A DNA stretch of 64,000 nt from Rosistilla oblonga (lineage in GTDB: Bacteria; Planctomycetota; Planctomycetia; Pirellulales; Pirellulaceae), in the NCBI RefSeq assembly GCF_007751715.1, contig NZ_CP036292.1:248001-312000 (forward strand). The letters run 5' to 3'. The position numbers and the translations under genes were made by a program. Shown piece after piece: positions 26,651-36,238 of this stretch; positions within the stretch are counted from its first letter, which is position 1, and every line of letters starts with the position of its first letter. The notes below the pieces were generated by a model. That model did not search any database, was not told the origin of the DNA, and saw only the letters and a program-made list of their open reading frames with translations.

Positions 26651-29002
26651 ATGGACTCACCCCGCCCACCATTTCGAACCGCTAGCATTTCGCTATGTTG
26701 CGTCGTAGCTGTCTGCTGCGCCGTCGCGCGGGCCGACGATTTGGGCCTCGACGGGCCGCTGATCACGCCTCGCAGCCTGTATCGCAACAATCCAACCCGC
26801 TCGATCGACAAGGGATCGCCGCCGCCGAGAGACCATCGGTTTAGCGTCGAGTCGGGGTTGGTGAAGATGCCACGAGGCGAATCTGTGGCGGTGAGCGAGC
26901 CGGACGGCGCAGAGCCTTCGCCGCCGACGGCAACGGCTCCGCTGTCACAGCCGAATCTTTCTGCGCCTTTGCCGCGTGTTGATTCGCCTCCGCCAGTGGT
27001 CCGCGAACCGCAGGTAGCTCAGCAGGCGAGCGGTCGCGCGCGAGGGCCGGTCGTCGAGCGGTCGCAGAGTCGCGAGCCGGCTCAATCGCCAGCCCAAGCG
27101 GATGTGCGGACCGACGCGTTGCCGCAGTTGTCGACTTTGTATTTTCCCGTGATGCAACGCGTTGTCGCTGCTGAAACGCCAGCGATCGAGACTCAAAGCC
27201 CGCCCGAAGAACCGGGGCAGGGATCGCTTCGGCGGACGTTGTCGATCGACCCGACGCTGCAGTTGAGTGCTCCGGCGCTAGAGCCCACGGCGCCGATTCC
27301 GCTGGCAAAAGATCCGCTGCTGGCCGATCCGAACTTCGACGCTCAGCGGTTCTCGATTACTCAGATCATCAAAAACGCAAAGTCGACATCGATCCTGACC
27401 GATCGACCGGCGGTGATGTTGTCGGTCAACGATCTGTTGGCGAGGGCGTTGTTCCATTCGAAGACCGTCAAAATCTTGCGGATCCAACCTGTCGAAGACC
27501 GGCAGGTGGTCGATCAGGAATTTGGTCAGTTCGATTGGGCCGCGTTCTTCGAGAATCGGTTGGTTCACAATAACACGCCTGTGAACCAATTGAATCAAGC
27601 GGGCGTCGGTCAGTTGCTTATTCAGGGAGATGATCTGCAATTTCAAACTGGAATGCGAAAGCAGACGACGACCGGTGGGCAGTTCGAAGTCCGTGAATCG
27701 ATCCGGTTTTTGGATGACAATTCCGGGCGATTGCAGCCATCGGATCAGGCGATCTCGGCGCTGAGTCTCGTCTATTCGCAGGAGTTGTTGCGCGACGGCG
27801 GCCGCGACGTGGTGCTGAGTCAAGCGTTGGTCGCCAGTTACCAGGCGGACCAATCGCAAGCCGAGTCGGTGGCGTTAATCAGCAGCCGATTGCAGGAGGT
27901 GCTGAATCAGTACTGGACGCTGTTCGAAAACCGCGGCAACTATTTCGTTCAGCTAGCTCTGACTCGATGGGCTCATGAGACGCTGATGCAGTTGGAGTCG
28001 CGGCGTCGGATCGATGCTCAGGAGAATTCGATCGAACAGGCGCGAGCACTGTTGCTGGAGGCGAAGGCGGATCTTGTCGACGCGGAGGTACAGGTCCGAA
28101 TCGCCCAAGATAAGTTGTTCCGGTTGGTCAACGATCCGGCGCTGGATCCCGAGCACGTGGAGATCATCACGACGCATCCGCCGCTGATTGGAAGCGTCTT
28201 GTTTGAGCCACGCAGCGAGCTGTCGGCGGCGCTACAAAATCGGGGTGAGATCTACGAGCGGATCGCGGCGATCAGCGAGGCGGCGGTCCAGCATCACGTA
28301 TCGTTGAATCAGTTGTTACCGCGATTGACGGTTTCGTTGGAATCATCGCTGAACGGGATCGAGGGGCAGCGGAAGTTGTTTGCTGCCAAGGCGAACAGCG
28401 TCGATACGTCGCCAACGATCGAAGCGAATTTCAACTTGGAATTCTTCCTGAGCAATCGGGCCGCGCGGGCGACAAACCGGCAGACTCAGTTGGCGTTGCG
28501 GCGGTTGCAGTTGGAATACGAAGACACGATCGAACAGGTGCGGCTGGACGTTTCCGAATCGATCCGCACATTAAACGCGTCGGCCGACGTGTTGGATCTG
28601 CGCAGCCGCACGTTGCAGGCGAGGCGAACCGAGTTGGACTATTTGAGGTTGCGACGCGATGTGATCCCGCAGGCCGATGCGTCGGTGAGTCTATTGATGG
28701 AACAGTTTTTCCAAGCGTTGTCGCGATTGGTTGCGTCGCAGCAGAGTTATTTGCAAGCGGTCGGGAACCAGCAGCGGGCGTTGGCCGATCTGCAGCGAGC
28801 CAAGGGGATGTTGATCCACAGCAGCGATGTCGCCGGCGATGCATTTGTCCCGGTGCCCACGATTCCACAGGCGCTTAAGGGCCAGTTGCGAGATAAGGCG
28901 GAGCTGCGGTCGGATATCGATCGGTCGGTTGTCCAGCCGGGGATTCAGCGGCGTTGGCAGCCGCAAGCGACGCTTCGGAATCCGGCGGTGTCGTCGCGCT
29001 AA
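26651..29002 (+). CDS. tolC: TolC-family outer-membrane efflux protein
   Basis: The product is 783 aa with a signal peptide (ASISLCCVVAVCCAVARA). A Pro/Ser-rich spacer of about 190 residues is unusual for TolC. From about residue 230 the protein has the paired helical OEP repeats (SVNDLLARALFHSKTV, ALLLEAKADLVDAEVQVRIAQDKL, LNASADVLDLRSRTLQARRTELDYLRLRRDV, QQSYLQAVGNQQRALADLQRAKGMLI). It would form the outer-membrane exit duct for the divergently encoded adaptors. GAGG lies just before the ATG. No pump gene is next to it. Confidence 0.88.
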   Translation: MDSPRPPFRTASISLCCVVAVCCAVARADDLGLDGPLITPRSLYRNNPTRSIDKGSPPPRDHRFSVESGLVKMPRGESVAVSEPDGAEPSPPTATAPLSQPNLSAPLPRVDSPPPVVREPQVAQQASGRARGPVVERSQSREPAQSPAQADVRTDALPQLSTLYFPVMQRVVAAETPAIETQSPPEEPGQGSLRRTLSIDPTLQLSAPALEPTAPIPLAKDPLLADPNFDAQRFSITQIIKNAKSTSILTDRPAVMLSVNDLLARALFHSKTVKILRIQPVEDRQVVDQEFGQFDWAAFFENRLVHNNTPVNQLNQAGVGQLLIQGDDLQFQTGMRKQTTTGGQFEVRESIRFLDDNSGRLQPSDQAISALSLVYSQELLRDGGRDVVLSQALVASYQADQSQAESVALISSRLQEVLNQYWTLFENRGNYFVQLALTRWAHETLMQLESRRRIDAQENSIEQARALLLEAKADLVDAEVQVRIAQDKLFRLVNDPALDPEHVEIITTHPPLIGSVLFEPRSELSAALQNRGEIYERIAAISEAAVQHHVSLNQLLPRLTVSLESSLNGIEGQRKLFAAKANSVDTSPTIEANFNLEFFLSNRAARATNRQTQLALRRLQLEYEDTIEQVRLDVSESIRTLNASADVLDLRSRTLQARRTELDYLRLRRDVIPQADASVSLLMEQFFQALSRLVASQQSYLQAVGNQQRALADLQRAKGMLIHSSDVAGDAFVPVPTIPQALKGQLRDKAELRSDIDRSVVQPGIQRRWQPQATLRNPAVSSR

Positions 29003-29080
29003 AGAGGCTCGCGGCGAATCGCTTCGCAGCAGTGCAGGGTAGGGCAGCGGCGGGAAACCACTGTTCTTATTCGAGGTATC

Positions 29081-29139
29081 AGCCGCCACGCGTTAGCGTT
29101 CGGTTGTCGAATGAAACGGGACGCGAGCGCGTGGCGGCT
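29081..29139. repeat. REP-like hairpin, diverged copy of the 18776 element
   Basis: Shares GAGGTATCAGCCGCCACGCG on the left and GAGCGCGTGGCGGCTAATTT on the right with the element at 18776. The inner part of the stem has decayed. It lies in the 292-base gap between the TolC gene and the chemoreceptor gene, where nothing else is seen. Confidence 0.8.
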
Positions 29140-29294
29140 AATTTGCCTAAGCCTATGCGTATAGCGGCCGTTGCGGGGCGGCGGCCGTCAACGACAAAAC
29201 TTCGCTTAGTCGGGGAGAGGTGTCCCGGCCGAGCGAAGTTTCGCGTGACGATGGTCGGCGGCGCAGGCGAGTCTTCCTGTTGTACGCATGCGTT

Positions 29295-30632
29295 TTACGC
29301 GTTCATCGACAATAGTTTCTGTGCTGTCGAGCTGAGGCCCGACATCAACACCGACTGTTCCTCGACAGCTGCCGCGGCGGTTGTCGTGTTCGTGCTGACT
29401 TCGGAGACGCCATCGGCGATCCCCTTGATCGATCGAACTACCTGTTCGATGTTCGATTGAATGTCAGCGACATTGGTCTCGATGCTGTTGGTCGCTTTAG
29501 CGGTCTGCGTTGCCAGTTGTTTCACCTCGGTCGCAACGACTGCAAATCCTCGTCCCGCCTCGCCGGCGCGAGCCGCTTCGATGGTGGCGTTGAGGGCCAG
29601 CAGGTTGGTCTGTTCGGCGAGGTCTTGGATCACGCCAACAACTTTGCCGATCGATTTACTGTTGGAGTTCAGTTCTTCGACACACTGGGTTGCCGCGTTG
29701 GCATCGGTCGTCGCGGTCTGAGCCAAGGAGGCGGTTTGCGCGATGTTTTGAGAGATCTCATCGATCGCTTGGGCCATCTCGGTGACGCTGGCTGCGATCG
29801 ACGATCCGACTTCGCTCGCTTGGCGTTTGTTCTCCATCTGGTGCGAGATATCGGTGGCGTATTTAACGACCTTCTCGACGTTTCCCTTGGCGTCGAAGAC
29901 GGGATTGTAGGTGGCTTGCAGCCAGATTTCTCGCTTCCCTTTGGCGAAGCGTTTGTATTCATCCTGTTGGAACTGTCCTCGCGACAGGGCGTTCCAGAAC
30001 GCGACGTAATCGTTGCTCTTGGTCCATTCGGGGTCGCAGAACATGCGGTGGTGATGACCGCGGATTTCGTCCAGCGAATAGCCCATCGCATCGCAAAACC
30101 GTGGGTTGGCTGTCAAGATCGTGCCGTCGGGACGGAACTCGATACAGGCCTGGGTCTTGTTGATCGCGTCGATTGCTGCCAATCGCTTGGCGCTAATATC
30201 GACTGCAAATTTGACCACTTTGTAGACTTTGCCGGCTTGATCGCGGACGGGGTTGTAGGTGGCTTGGATCCAGATTTCTTTGTGGTTCTTGCCAAAGCGT
30301 TGGTATTCCGAAGATTGGAATTCACCATTGGCAAGCGCGTTCCAGAAGTCCTTGTACTCCGCCGAATCAGCGTAGTGTGAGTCGACGAAGATGCGGTGAT
30401 GTTGGCCACGAATTTCGTCGATCGTGTAGCCGAGGCAGCTCAAGAAATTTTTGTTGGCAGTGAGGATCTTGCCTGTCGGGTCGAACTCAATGATCGCTTG
30501 GGAGCGGTCGAGTGCACTATAAATTTGCGAATGACTGGATGGTTCGCTTTCGACGGCCTCCGTTGCCTGGTCGAGCACTGCGACACTAATGTCATTTGCT
30601 TCGTGTGCTGCGAAGATTCGATTGTTCCACAT
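29295..30632 (-). CDS. soluble PAS-PAS methyl-accepting chemotaxis-type protein
   Basis: The product is 445 aa with no membrane helix. Two PAS domains with PAC motifs (about 35-150 and 155-275) share repeats such as [13 protein letters not shown] / [13 protein letters not shown] and [11 protein letters not shown] / [11 protein letters not shown], so they arose by duplication. The C-terminal signalling domain has the hairpin tip [31 protein letters not shown]. The layout is like the BdlA biofilm-dispersal receptor and related cytosolic energy sensors. No cheA or cheW is nearby. The ligand is unknown (haem, flavin or none). Confidence 0.88.
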   Translation of the reverse strand: MWNNRIFAAHEANDISVAVLDQATEAVESEPSSHSQIYSALDRSQAIIEFDPTGKILTANKNFLSCLGYTIDEIRGQHHRIFVDSHYADSAEYKDFWNALANGEFQSSEYQRFGKNHKEIWIQATYNPVRDQAGKVYKVVKFAVDISAKRLAAIDAINKTQACIEFRPDGTILTANPRFCDAMGYSLDEIRGHHHRMFCDPEWTKSNDYVAFWNALSRGQFQQDEYKRFAKGKREIWLQATYNPVFDAKGNVEKVVKYATDISHQMENKRQASEVGSSIAASVTEMAQAIDEISQNIAQTASLAQTATTDANAATQCVEELNSNSKSIGKVVGVIQDLAEQTNLLALNATIEAARAGEAGRGFAVVATEVKQLATQTAKATNSIETNVADIQSNIEQVVRSIKGIADGVSEVSTNTTTAAAAVEEQSVLMSGLSSTAQKLLSMNA

Positions 30633-30821
30633 TTAATTCGCCCCTGCGTAAATTTGGCTGATCCACGAATGTGAACCTTTGCCGCGTTTGAAACATGTTG
30701 ATACCGAAGCCTAGGTTGGCTTTGCTAGGTGTCAAGCTGCAAGCTGAGGAGAATCGGTTTGTTCGCCGGAGGTAACGTTCGGTTGTAGCTGTTCCATTGC
30801 CGCAGGGCGGTCGTCGGTGGA

Positions 30822-30915
30822 GCGCTTAAGCGCAATACCGTTCAACGAAGCGTAGTGGACGAGGCTACGAGTCCTTTTGTACGAATCAGACCAAATCGCT
30901 GGGACTCGTAACCTC
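30822..30915. repeat. left half of a dispersed palindromic element split by the IS
   Basis: Begins GCGCTTAAGCGCAATACCG, continues with GTTCAACGAAGCGTAGTGGA and GAGGCTACGAGTCC, and stops at CTCGTAACCTC where the insertion sequence starts. It matches the intact element at 5968. The last eleven bases are the target duplication. Confidence 0.85.
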
Positions 30916-32458
30916 CTGTCGATTACCCACAAGTCATTGGTCTGGTCCGAAGGCTTGCCAGCAGAGGGCGAAGTCGAGCATTCGCCGCGTGCCTCGCCAG
31001 ATTACTTCGGCTCCCGGCGGACCGTCGCCTTGGCGGTGATTGTAGCCGCCAAGGGTCGCAAGGACCGGGATGAATTGTGACAGCTCAGGAGCTTGCTTTG
31101 GGGGAGCCGTCTTTTCCACCACTTTCCAGACCGACTTCCATTCCGCTTCGCTGAAGACGACATCACAGGGAAGCTCTGGACACTCGCGGCCTAAGAAGGT
31201 CACAAACATGATCCGCCATGCGATCACTTTGTAAAACATCAACGCGCGGATCAGTCGGTCTCTCGCTTCGAGTTGAATCTCTTCGACCCGGCAGCCAGTT
31301 TTGAAAACTCGAAAGAATACTTCGATTGGCCAACGAGCCACATACAAATCCACAATCCGCAGCGTCTGGGCAATCGTGTCGACCGGCAGAGAACTCAGTA
31401 ACAGCCAGTCGACTTCGGTTCCGTCGCCTGGGCCATCGATCTCGCGCACCCAAACGACACTGATCTCGACCGGCGGCATCGAAGACTGCTTGTTGTGTGG
31501 CGCACGAAGAGTCATCCGCTTCGCTCGAATTTCTAACTTCGCAGTGCGTGCTTCACGGCCGGGGTGTTGTTTGTTTCCTGATCCTTTGGTTCGCTTGGGC
31601 GTTTGGGGAAGCTGGACTTCGCGGTAAGCGACCGGCTGGGCGGATGCGATTTCGGCACGCATTTTCTTATAAGCCGCAGGCCCGCCATCGGGGTCTTTCT
31701 CCGGCAACGAGCGTTTTCGCTGCGAGCGAATGACGAACTGAGCCGGTGTTTCATGCTGATCGGCTTCGACGAAAATGTCGTAGATGTCTCCTTCGCGATC
31801 GGCCAGCGAAACGATCTGAGTTTCAGGACATTTTCCGGCGATCTCGCAGGCCTTGCGATAACCATCGAGCCATCGTTGCCCTTCGCCGGTGTGTAGGGGT
31901 TGGCCTTCTCGCTTCTTGCTGGTGCCGAGCGATTCTTTGTCGCGATCGTAGAACTTAACACCGACCACCCCGAGACAAAGTTTCTCCGGCGTGAAGGCGA
32001 TGTGGGAATGATCGTAAAGTCCACGGCGGCCTAAGCGATCGAGATTGCGGACGCCTTCGGGCGGATGCGCGGTGTAGTCCAGTTCGGTGGTATCTTGTGC
32101 GATGCAAACGGTGTCTTGGGCTTTGATTCGTTGGAGTGTCTTTTCAGCGTGAGCCCCGAGAATGGCTTCTGGATCGACGTTGGGGTTATCGAATAGACGG
32201 TAGGCGGCTTTGGTTTCGTCCCAGCCACTGCAAGCTTCGTTGATACTGGCCGAAGGGTTGGCCGCCAGCGAGGCGAGCAACGCTTCGGCTCGATCGTTGA
32301 GACGTTTGTCTCCAAGTTGAATATCTTGAAATTCGTATGCGATACTGGTCGGTTGCATGCTTTCACCTTAAGATTTCATTGTGCAAAATGAAATACTACA
32401 AGCGCAAATACCGTGCCAAAACGAGCTGTTTTTGCGGCGACTTGTGGGTAATCAACAG
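30916..32458 (-). mobile_element. complete IS4-family insertion sequence, 1543 bp
   Basis: The ends are 20-bp inverted repeats with one mismatch: CTGTCGATTACCCACAAGTC at 30916-30935 and the complement of CTGTTGATTACCCACAAGTC at 32439-32458. An 11-bp direct repeat CTCGTAACCTC flanks it on both sides (30905-30915 and 32459-32469), as expected for IS4-family target duplications. One intact transposase gene fills it. The insertion split a dispersed palindromic repeat. Intact ends and gene suggest a fairly recent event. Confidence 0.95.
30934..32358 (-). CDS. IS4-family DDE transposase
   Basis: The product is 474 aa and full length. The N-terminal DNA-binding region carries DKRLNDRAEALLASLAANPS and AAYRLFDN, as in Tn5-like enzymes. 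The catalytic triad is D89 (CIAQDTTELDY), D187 (VSLADREGDIYD) and E346. E346 lies in the Y-(2)-R-(3)-E-(6)-K signature: Y339, R342, E346, K353. There is no frameshift. The stop overlaps the inner end of the left inverted repeat. It cuts and pastes its own element. Confidence 0.95.
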   Translation of the reverse strand: MQPTSIAYEFQDIQLGDKRLNDRAEALLASLAANPSASINEACSGWDETKAAYRLFDNPNVDPEAILGAHAEKTLQRIKAQDTVCIAQDTTELDYTAHPPEGVRNLDRLGRRGLYDHSHIAFTPEKLCLGVVGVKFYDRDKESLGTSKKREGQPLHTGEGQRWLDGYRKACEIAGKCPETQIVSLADREGDIYDIFVEADQHETPAQFVIRSQRKRSLPEKDPDGGPAAYKKMRAEIASAQPVAYREVQLPQTPKRTKGSGNKQHPGREARTAKLEIRAKRMTLRAPHNKQSSMPPVEISVVWVREIDGPGDGTEVDWLLLSSLPVDTIAQTLRIVDLYVARWPIEVFFRVFKTGCRVEEIQLEARDRLIRALMFYKVIAWRIMFVTFLGRECPELPCDVVFSEAEWKSVWKVVEKTAPPKQAPELSQFIPVLATLGGYNHRQGDGPPGAEVIWRGTRRMLDFALCWQAFGPDQ

Positions 32459-32540
32459 CTCGTAACCTCGTCCACTACATCCCGCCGCTAATTCTTGCGA
32501 CGGTCCGAGGCTCCTTCGTTGAACGGTATTGCGCTTAAGC
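32459..32540. repeat. right half of the split palindromic element
   Basis: Starts with the duplicated CTCGTAACCTC, then GTCCACTACATCCCGCCGCT, CTCCTTCGTTGAACGGTATT and GCGCTTAAG. Joined to 30822-30915 without the insertion it rebuilds an element of about 165 bp like that at 5968. A further small hairpin of AACGCGG words follows at about 32565-32630. Confidence 0.85.
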
Positions 32541-32649
32541 ACGTCACAATGTGTTTTTCGGTTAAAACGCGGGCCCAGTCGGGCCGGGCAGGCATTAAAA
32601 CGCGGGGCGATGCCCACGCGGTTAAACCAAAAAACTCTGTGCTAGCTGC

Positions 32650-35019
32650 TTAGGGGAGTTGGATCTGCGCCCAGAAGAAGCGTTGGCGGTCGGCGCGGGT
32701 CCGGACATCTTCGAGCATCACGCGCAGGTCGCCGTCGTAGGTCAGCCGCGTCGATTTGGAACGCCAGGAGACGCGGATAGGTTGGTCGAGTTTGACTCCC
32801 ATTTCCGGAGAGAGCAGGATGGTGCACGAATCGGCTGGGATGCTGGTGATCTGCACGTCGCCGTTTGCTGTGATCTGGGCGTTGATGTCGCCGGGGCGAA
32901 GTCGGTCGGCATGCTCCCATAGAAAAGGGCTGACGCTGATCGACGGCTTGAGATCGTTGAGTTCCAGCCACCAGAAGAATTGATCGCCGCTGCGCATCGT
33001 CGAGACTTCGATCCGCTGCGGAATTGGTTGCCGGCGATGGCTGCGGAGCTGCATCCACTTCAGCATGTCGTCGATCTCTTCGTGGAAATCCTCTTCGCCG
33101 CGGCCGCGGTAGCTGACCAGCATCGTGTCGTATTGAGGCCGCAAGTAGCGTTGCAGGACAGCTCCGTTGCGAATCAGCGGCGCTGGGTAGCCAGCCAGTT
33201 CGCCGAGCACGAAGTACTGTGGGAAATATTTGCCGTTGTCCGAGTAGTGTCGGATGTGTTTGTCGGCGTCGGCGGAGATTGCCAAGAGCCCTGCCCAGAG
33301 GTCGGGATGCGACAGCGAGATATCCCAGGCGGCCGAACCGCCGGCGCTGTGCCCGCTGAGAAAGACGCGGTTGGGATCGATCGACGTCCGCCGCAACGCG
33401 TCGCGCAACGAGCTGAGCACGCGGTAGTGTTCGCGGGGTGTGAAGCGGTAACCCGAGAGATCCTCGTTCTGCCACTGTGGGGCGATCACAACAAAACCAT
33501 GTCGCGACGCGGGGCCCAGCCGCTGTTGCAGTTCGGCGTTGTAGGATCCCGTCCACCAAGCGATCTGTTCGTCGAGGCTGCGACCGGGTTGGTGCAGGGT
33601 GACGATGCAGGGGTAGCTGCGGAGCGGGTCGTATTCGGGAGGCAGTTGAATTAGATATTCGTGGGCAGCGACTTCGCCACGAGCTGGCATCGCGATGCGA
33701 TAAAGGCCCGGCGTCTCCGGATCGGCCGACTCTTCGGGCAGCGACAGCGGCGGCCGCGTGGTGCGGATGATTCGCGAGACGTTTTCGGGAGTCGCTCCTT
33801 CTTGGTTGGCCAGTTCGTCCAGGATCTGTTCACGCCGCGCCGAATCGCTGCTGGACAGATACTCATCGACCAGCTCCCGGACTCGGATCAACGATCGCGC
33901 GACAGCAAGGTTCTGTTCGCCGGTTCCCGCTCCCAACAACCAGCCACCGATCGCCAAAGCGATTCGATTTTCGAGGGTGATGTTGTCGACTTCGCCCAGC
34001 CGTTGGTAATCGCTCAAGCGGGCGATCGTGACCGGCTTAAGATCGCGTCGGATTTCTTCGAGCAATGGAAGAATCGGTTGGGCCGTTTCCGGAGCGAGTT
34101 GTTCGACCTGTTTGGTCAGCCGATCGACGAGGTCGCTGGCTAATTGATCGTCGTCGCGATACTTGCGGAGCGCGTCTTGGACTTTGATTCGGGTTTCGAT
34201 GGCAACATCATCGATCGGAAAGCTTTGCAGCATTTGCTTGGCAAACTTCGGCTGGCCAGCATCGCGACGGAGGATCGCTTCGTCGAAGATCTGGCTGGCT
34301 TCCTGTTGGATCAGCGTTCGCAGTTGCCGCTTCAGCCCCTCGGCTTCGGGGAAGTCTTTGATCGCACGTTTTAGAGTTTCCCGAGCCGCGGCGTAGCGGC
34401 CCGCTTCGATGTAAAAGCGGAACAGTTGCAGACGGCCGTCGAGTTCGGATTGGTCGATCCAATTCGAAAGGATCGTGTTCAATTGCTTCGAGGGGAAGGC
34501 GGAGGTGGCGATCCGCATGTCCCAGACATACGATCGCGTCGACAGCAGCCCCTCGACTTTGACATAACGCGAGTTGAGTTCGGTGATCCCTTGGTGGATC
34601 GTCAGCGGACCTTTGGGGCCCTGCATGCTGAAGGTGCGGCGACCGTAGGGATCGAAGGGGGAGATCCCAAAAATCGATCCGACGGCGCTGACGACGCGGC
34701 CGCCGGCGACCGGCGTGCGTTGGTCTAGCAGGATCGGTTGGCCGGTGTCGGCGGGGGCGATGATCGTTGGAGGGACCACCATCGCGCGTTGGTTTAGATA
34801 GATCCGCCGCAGGCCGTCGTCGATCAGCCAGATCGGTTTCGCCTCCACCGCCCCTTCGGCGGCAGCTTGGAAAGCGTTCTGGTCGATCGAGGCGAGTTCG
34901 ACGATTGAGCCTTGCAATTGCAAGCCGTTACGGAGTTGGATGATCCGCTCTGCCGCATCGAGTGCAGTCAGTGGCAGCAGAGCGGCCAGTAGGATCGTCC
35001 GGGTGCATGTTGCCAACAT
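32650..35019 (-). CDS. secreted alpha/beta-hydrolase (esterase-like) with large N-terminal region
   Basis: The product is 789 aa. Start 35019 gives a signal peptide (MLATCTRTILLAALLPLTALDA); the frame upstream is not conserved-looking. The N-terminal ~430 residues contain a small beta domain (RIIQLRNGLQLQGSIVEL), a WDMRIATSAF segment and TPR-like helices. The C-terminal ~300 residues are an alpha/beta hydrolase. They hold a strand PCIVTLHQPGR, VVIAPQW, and the nucleophile elbow GHSAGG with Ser near residue 557. A PHB-depolymerase/esterase-like fold is likely. The substrate is unknown. No operon partner is seen. Confidence 0.78.
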   Translation of the reverse strand: MLATCTRTILLAALLPLTALDAAERIIQLRNGLQLQGSIVELASIDQNAFQAAAEGAVEAKPIWLIDDGLRRIYLNQRAMVVPPTIIAPADTGQPILLDQRTPVAGGRVVSAVGSIFGISPFDPYGRRTFSMQGPKGPLTIHQGITELNSRYVKVEGLLSTRSYVWDMRIATSAFPSKQLNTILSNWIDQSELDGRLQLFRFYIEAGRYAAARETLKRAIKDFPEAEGLKRQLRTLIQQEASQIFDEAILRRDAGQPKFAKQMLQSFPIDDVAIETRIKVQDALRKYRDDDQLASDLVDRLTKQVEQLAPETAQPILPLLEEIRRDLKPVTIARLSDYQRLGEVDNITLENRIALAIGGWLLGAGTGEQNLAVARSLIRVRELVDEYLSSSDSARREQILDELANQEGATPENVSRIIRTTRPPLSLPEESADPETPGLYRIAMPARGEVAAHEYLIQLPPEYDPLRSYPCIVTLHQPGRSLDEQIAWWTGSYNAELQQRLGPASRHGFVVIAPQWQNEDLSGYRFTPREHYRVLSSLRDALRRTSIDPNRVFLSGHSAGGSAAWDISLSHPDLWAGLLAISADADKHIRHYSDNGKYFPQYFVLGELAGYPAPLIRNGAVLQRYLRPQYDTMLVSYRGRGEEDFHEEIDDMLKWMQLRSHRRQPIPQRIEVSTMRSGDQFFWWLELNDLKPSISVSPFLWEHADRLRPGDINAQITANGDVQITSIPADSCTILLSPEMGVKLDQPIRVSWRSKSTRLTYDGDLRVMLEDVRTRADRQRFFWAQIQLP

Positions 35020-35267
35020 CGAGCTGGAGGTTCTCCAAATTAATCGTTCGACACGGTTGGGCAGACATTCGCCGAGTTTTCGATACACTGAGGCCTGCGA
35101 TGCCGTGCGCCACAAGATAAGCGACATTGGTGGGGCTGTGGGCTCCGCCGGAGGCATCCCCTCGCGGCGGCGGTGGATCTAAAATAGTGATCCCTTCGGC
35201 GTCTGCTGTATTGTTCGGGGGGCTTGCTCCCCAGTCAAATCATTCCGCGAACTAGGAACCAACTGCA

Positions 35268-35447
35268 ATGCAGCTGTCACGACTGACCGGCACGATCGCT
35301 GTGACTGGACCACTGTTGCTCATGGCGACAGCGATTGAGCTGCTGTCGGCGTGGTCGGGAGATCAGGCGTTTGCGACCTTTTTTGGTACGATCCGAATCG
35401 CGATGTTGGTCGGTTTGGTCGTCGGTTTGTCGATCCGCGACCAATAA
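35268..35447 (+). CDS. small membrane protein, 59 aa
   Basis: ATG 35268 lies ten bases after AGGA. The product has a hydrophobic segment LTGTIAVTGPLLLMATAIEL, a polar loop AWSGDQAF, then a second segment IAMLVGLVVGL and ends RDQ. Two short membrane helices are likely. There is no known family. It sits between two minus-strand genes. A chance frame cannot be excluded at this size. Confidence 0.45.
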   Translation: MQLSRLTGTIAVTGPLLLMATAIELLSAWSGDQAFATFFGTIRIAMLVGLVVGLSIRDQ

Positions 35448-35548
35448 GACCGATCGGCAACCGCCCGCTGCGGCAGTGCGATCGCAATCGCTGACCGCCG
35501 CGCATAACGTTCCCTGGTCGGTTCCAGGCGCCCGTCGAGCGCGATCGC

Positions 35549-36238
35549 CTATCGTCCGCTGAAGAACTTCTTGAGTGCTTCGCCCGCCGCGTCGCGGGAG
35601 TTTTCCGACATCTGCTTCTTTATGCTGGATGGAAGTTTCTGCGGCGGCTTTTTCTCCGGTGGCTTGCGTTTGCCCGACTCATCTTTGGAGTCCCCGTCGC
35701 CGACGGACAGTTCACCGCTGAGTTCTTCGTCTCCCTCGATGGTCTTCGAGGCGTCGATGTTCATCTGTCGCGTTTCGGGCTCACCCAACTTGCGGACCCG
35801 TTCGATGTTGTCCGCTTCGTCCAACCACGAATTGATGTCGACTTCTTCAAACTTGCTGTCGTCGCCGGAAGCGTTGACGGTTCGTTGGGCGGCATCTTTG
35901 ACGTCGACGACTTCGGGCTTCTTAGCGCCACCCAAGCCGTACTCGACGAGCACTTCGAACTCCAGTTTGCCGACGGTCAGCGCATCGCCCGGCTTGAGCG
36001 CCTTGGCGCGATCCGGTGGCAGACGTTTGCCGTTAACAAACGTCCCATTGCGGCTTTTGAGATCCTGAATCAGCAGCTTCCCGTCGCGTTGGACGAGAAT
36101 GCAGTGCTTACGACTCACCGATTCGCTCTTTGGGCGAAGCTGGCACTGATCGTTCCGACCGATCAAAAACTTCTCTTGGCTCACCGAGATCTCGCGACCG
36201 GCATGGCTTCCTGAGAGAACTTTCAGTTTTACCTGCAT
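35549..36238 (-). CDS. FHA-domain protein
   Basis: The product is 229 aa. The N-terminal 95 residues form a forkhead-associated domain with GRNDQCQL, SVSRKHCIL and LKSRNGTFVNGKRL, which holds the phosphothreonine-binding Arg, Ser, His and Asn. The rest is acidic, then Lys/Pro-rich, with a basic end QMSENSRDAAGEALKKFFSGR, probably disordered. It should bind a Thr-phosphorylated partner, but no Ser/Thr kinase gene is adjacent. It is cytosolic. Confidence 0.88.
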   Translation of the reverse strand: MQVKLKVLSGSHAGREISVSQEKFLIGRNDQCQLRPKSESVSRKHCILVQRDGKLLIQDLKSRNGTFVNGKRLPPDRAKALKPGDALTVGKLEFEVLVEYGLGGAKKPEVVDVKDAAQRTVNASGDDSKFEEVDINSWLDEADNIERVRKLGEPETRQMNIDASKTIEGDEELSGELSVGDGDSKDESGKRKPPEKKPPQKLPSSIKKQMSENSRDAAGEALKKFFSGR

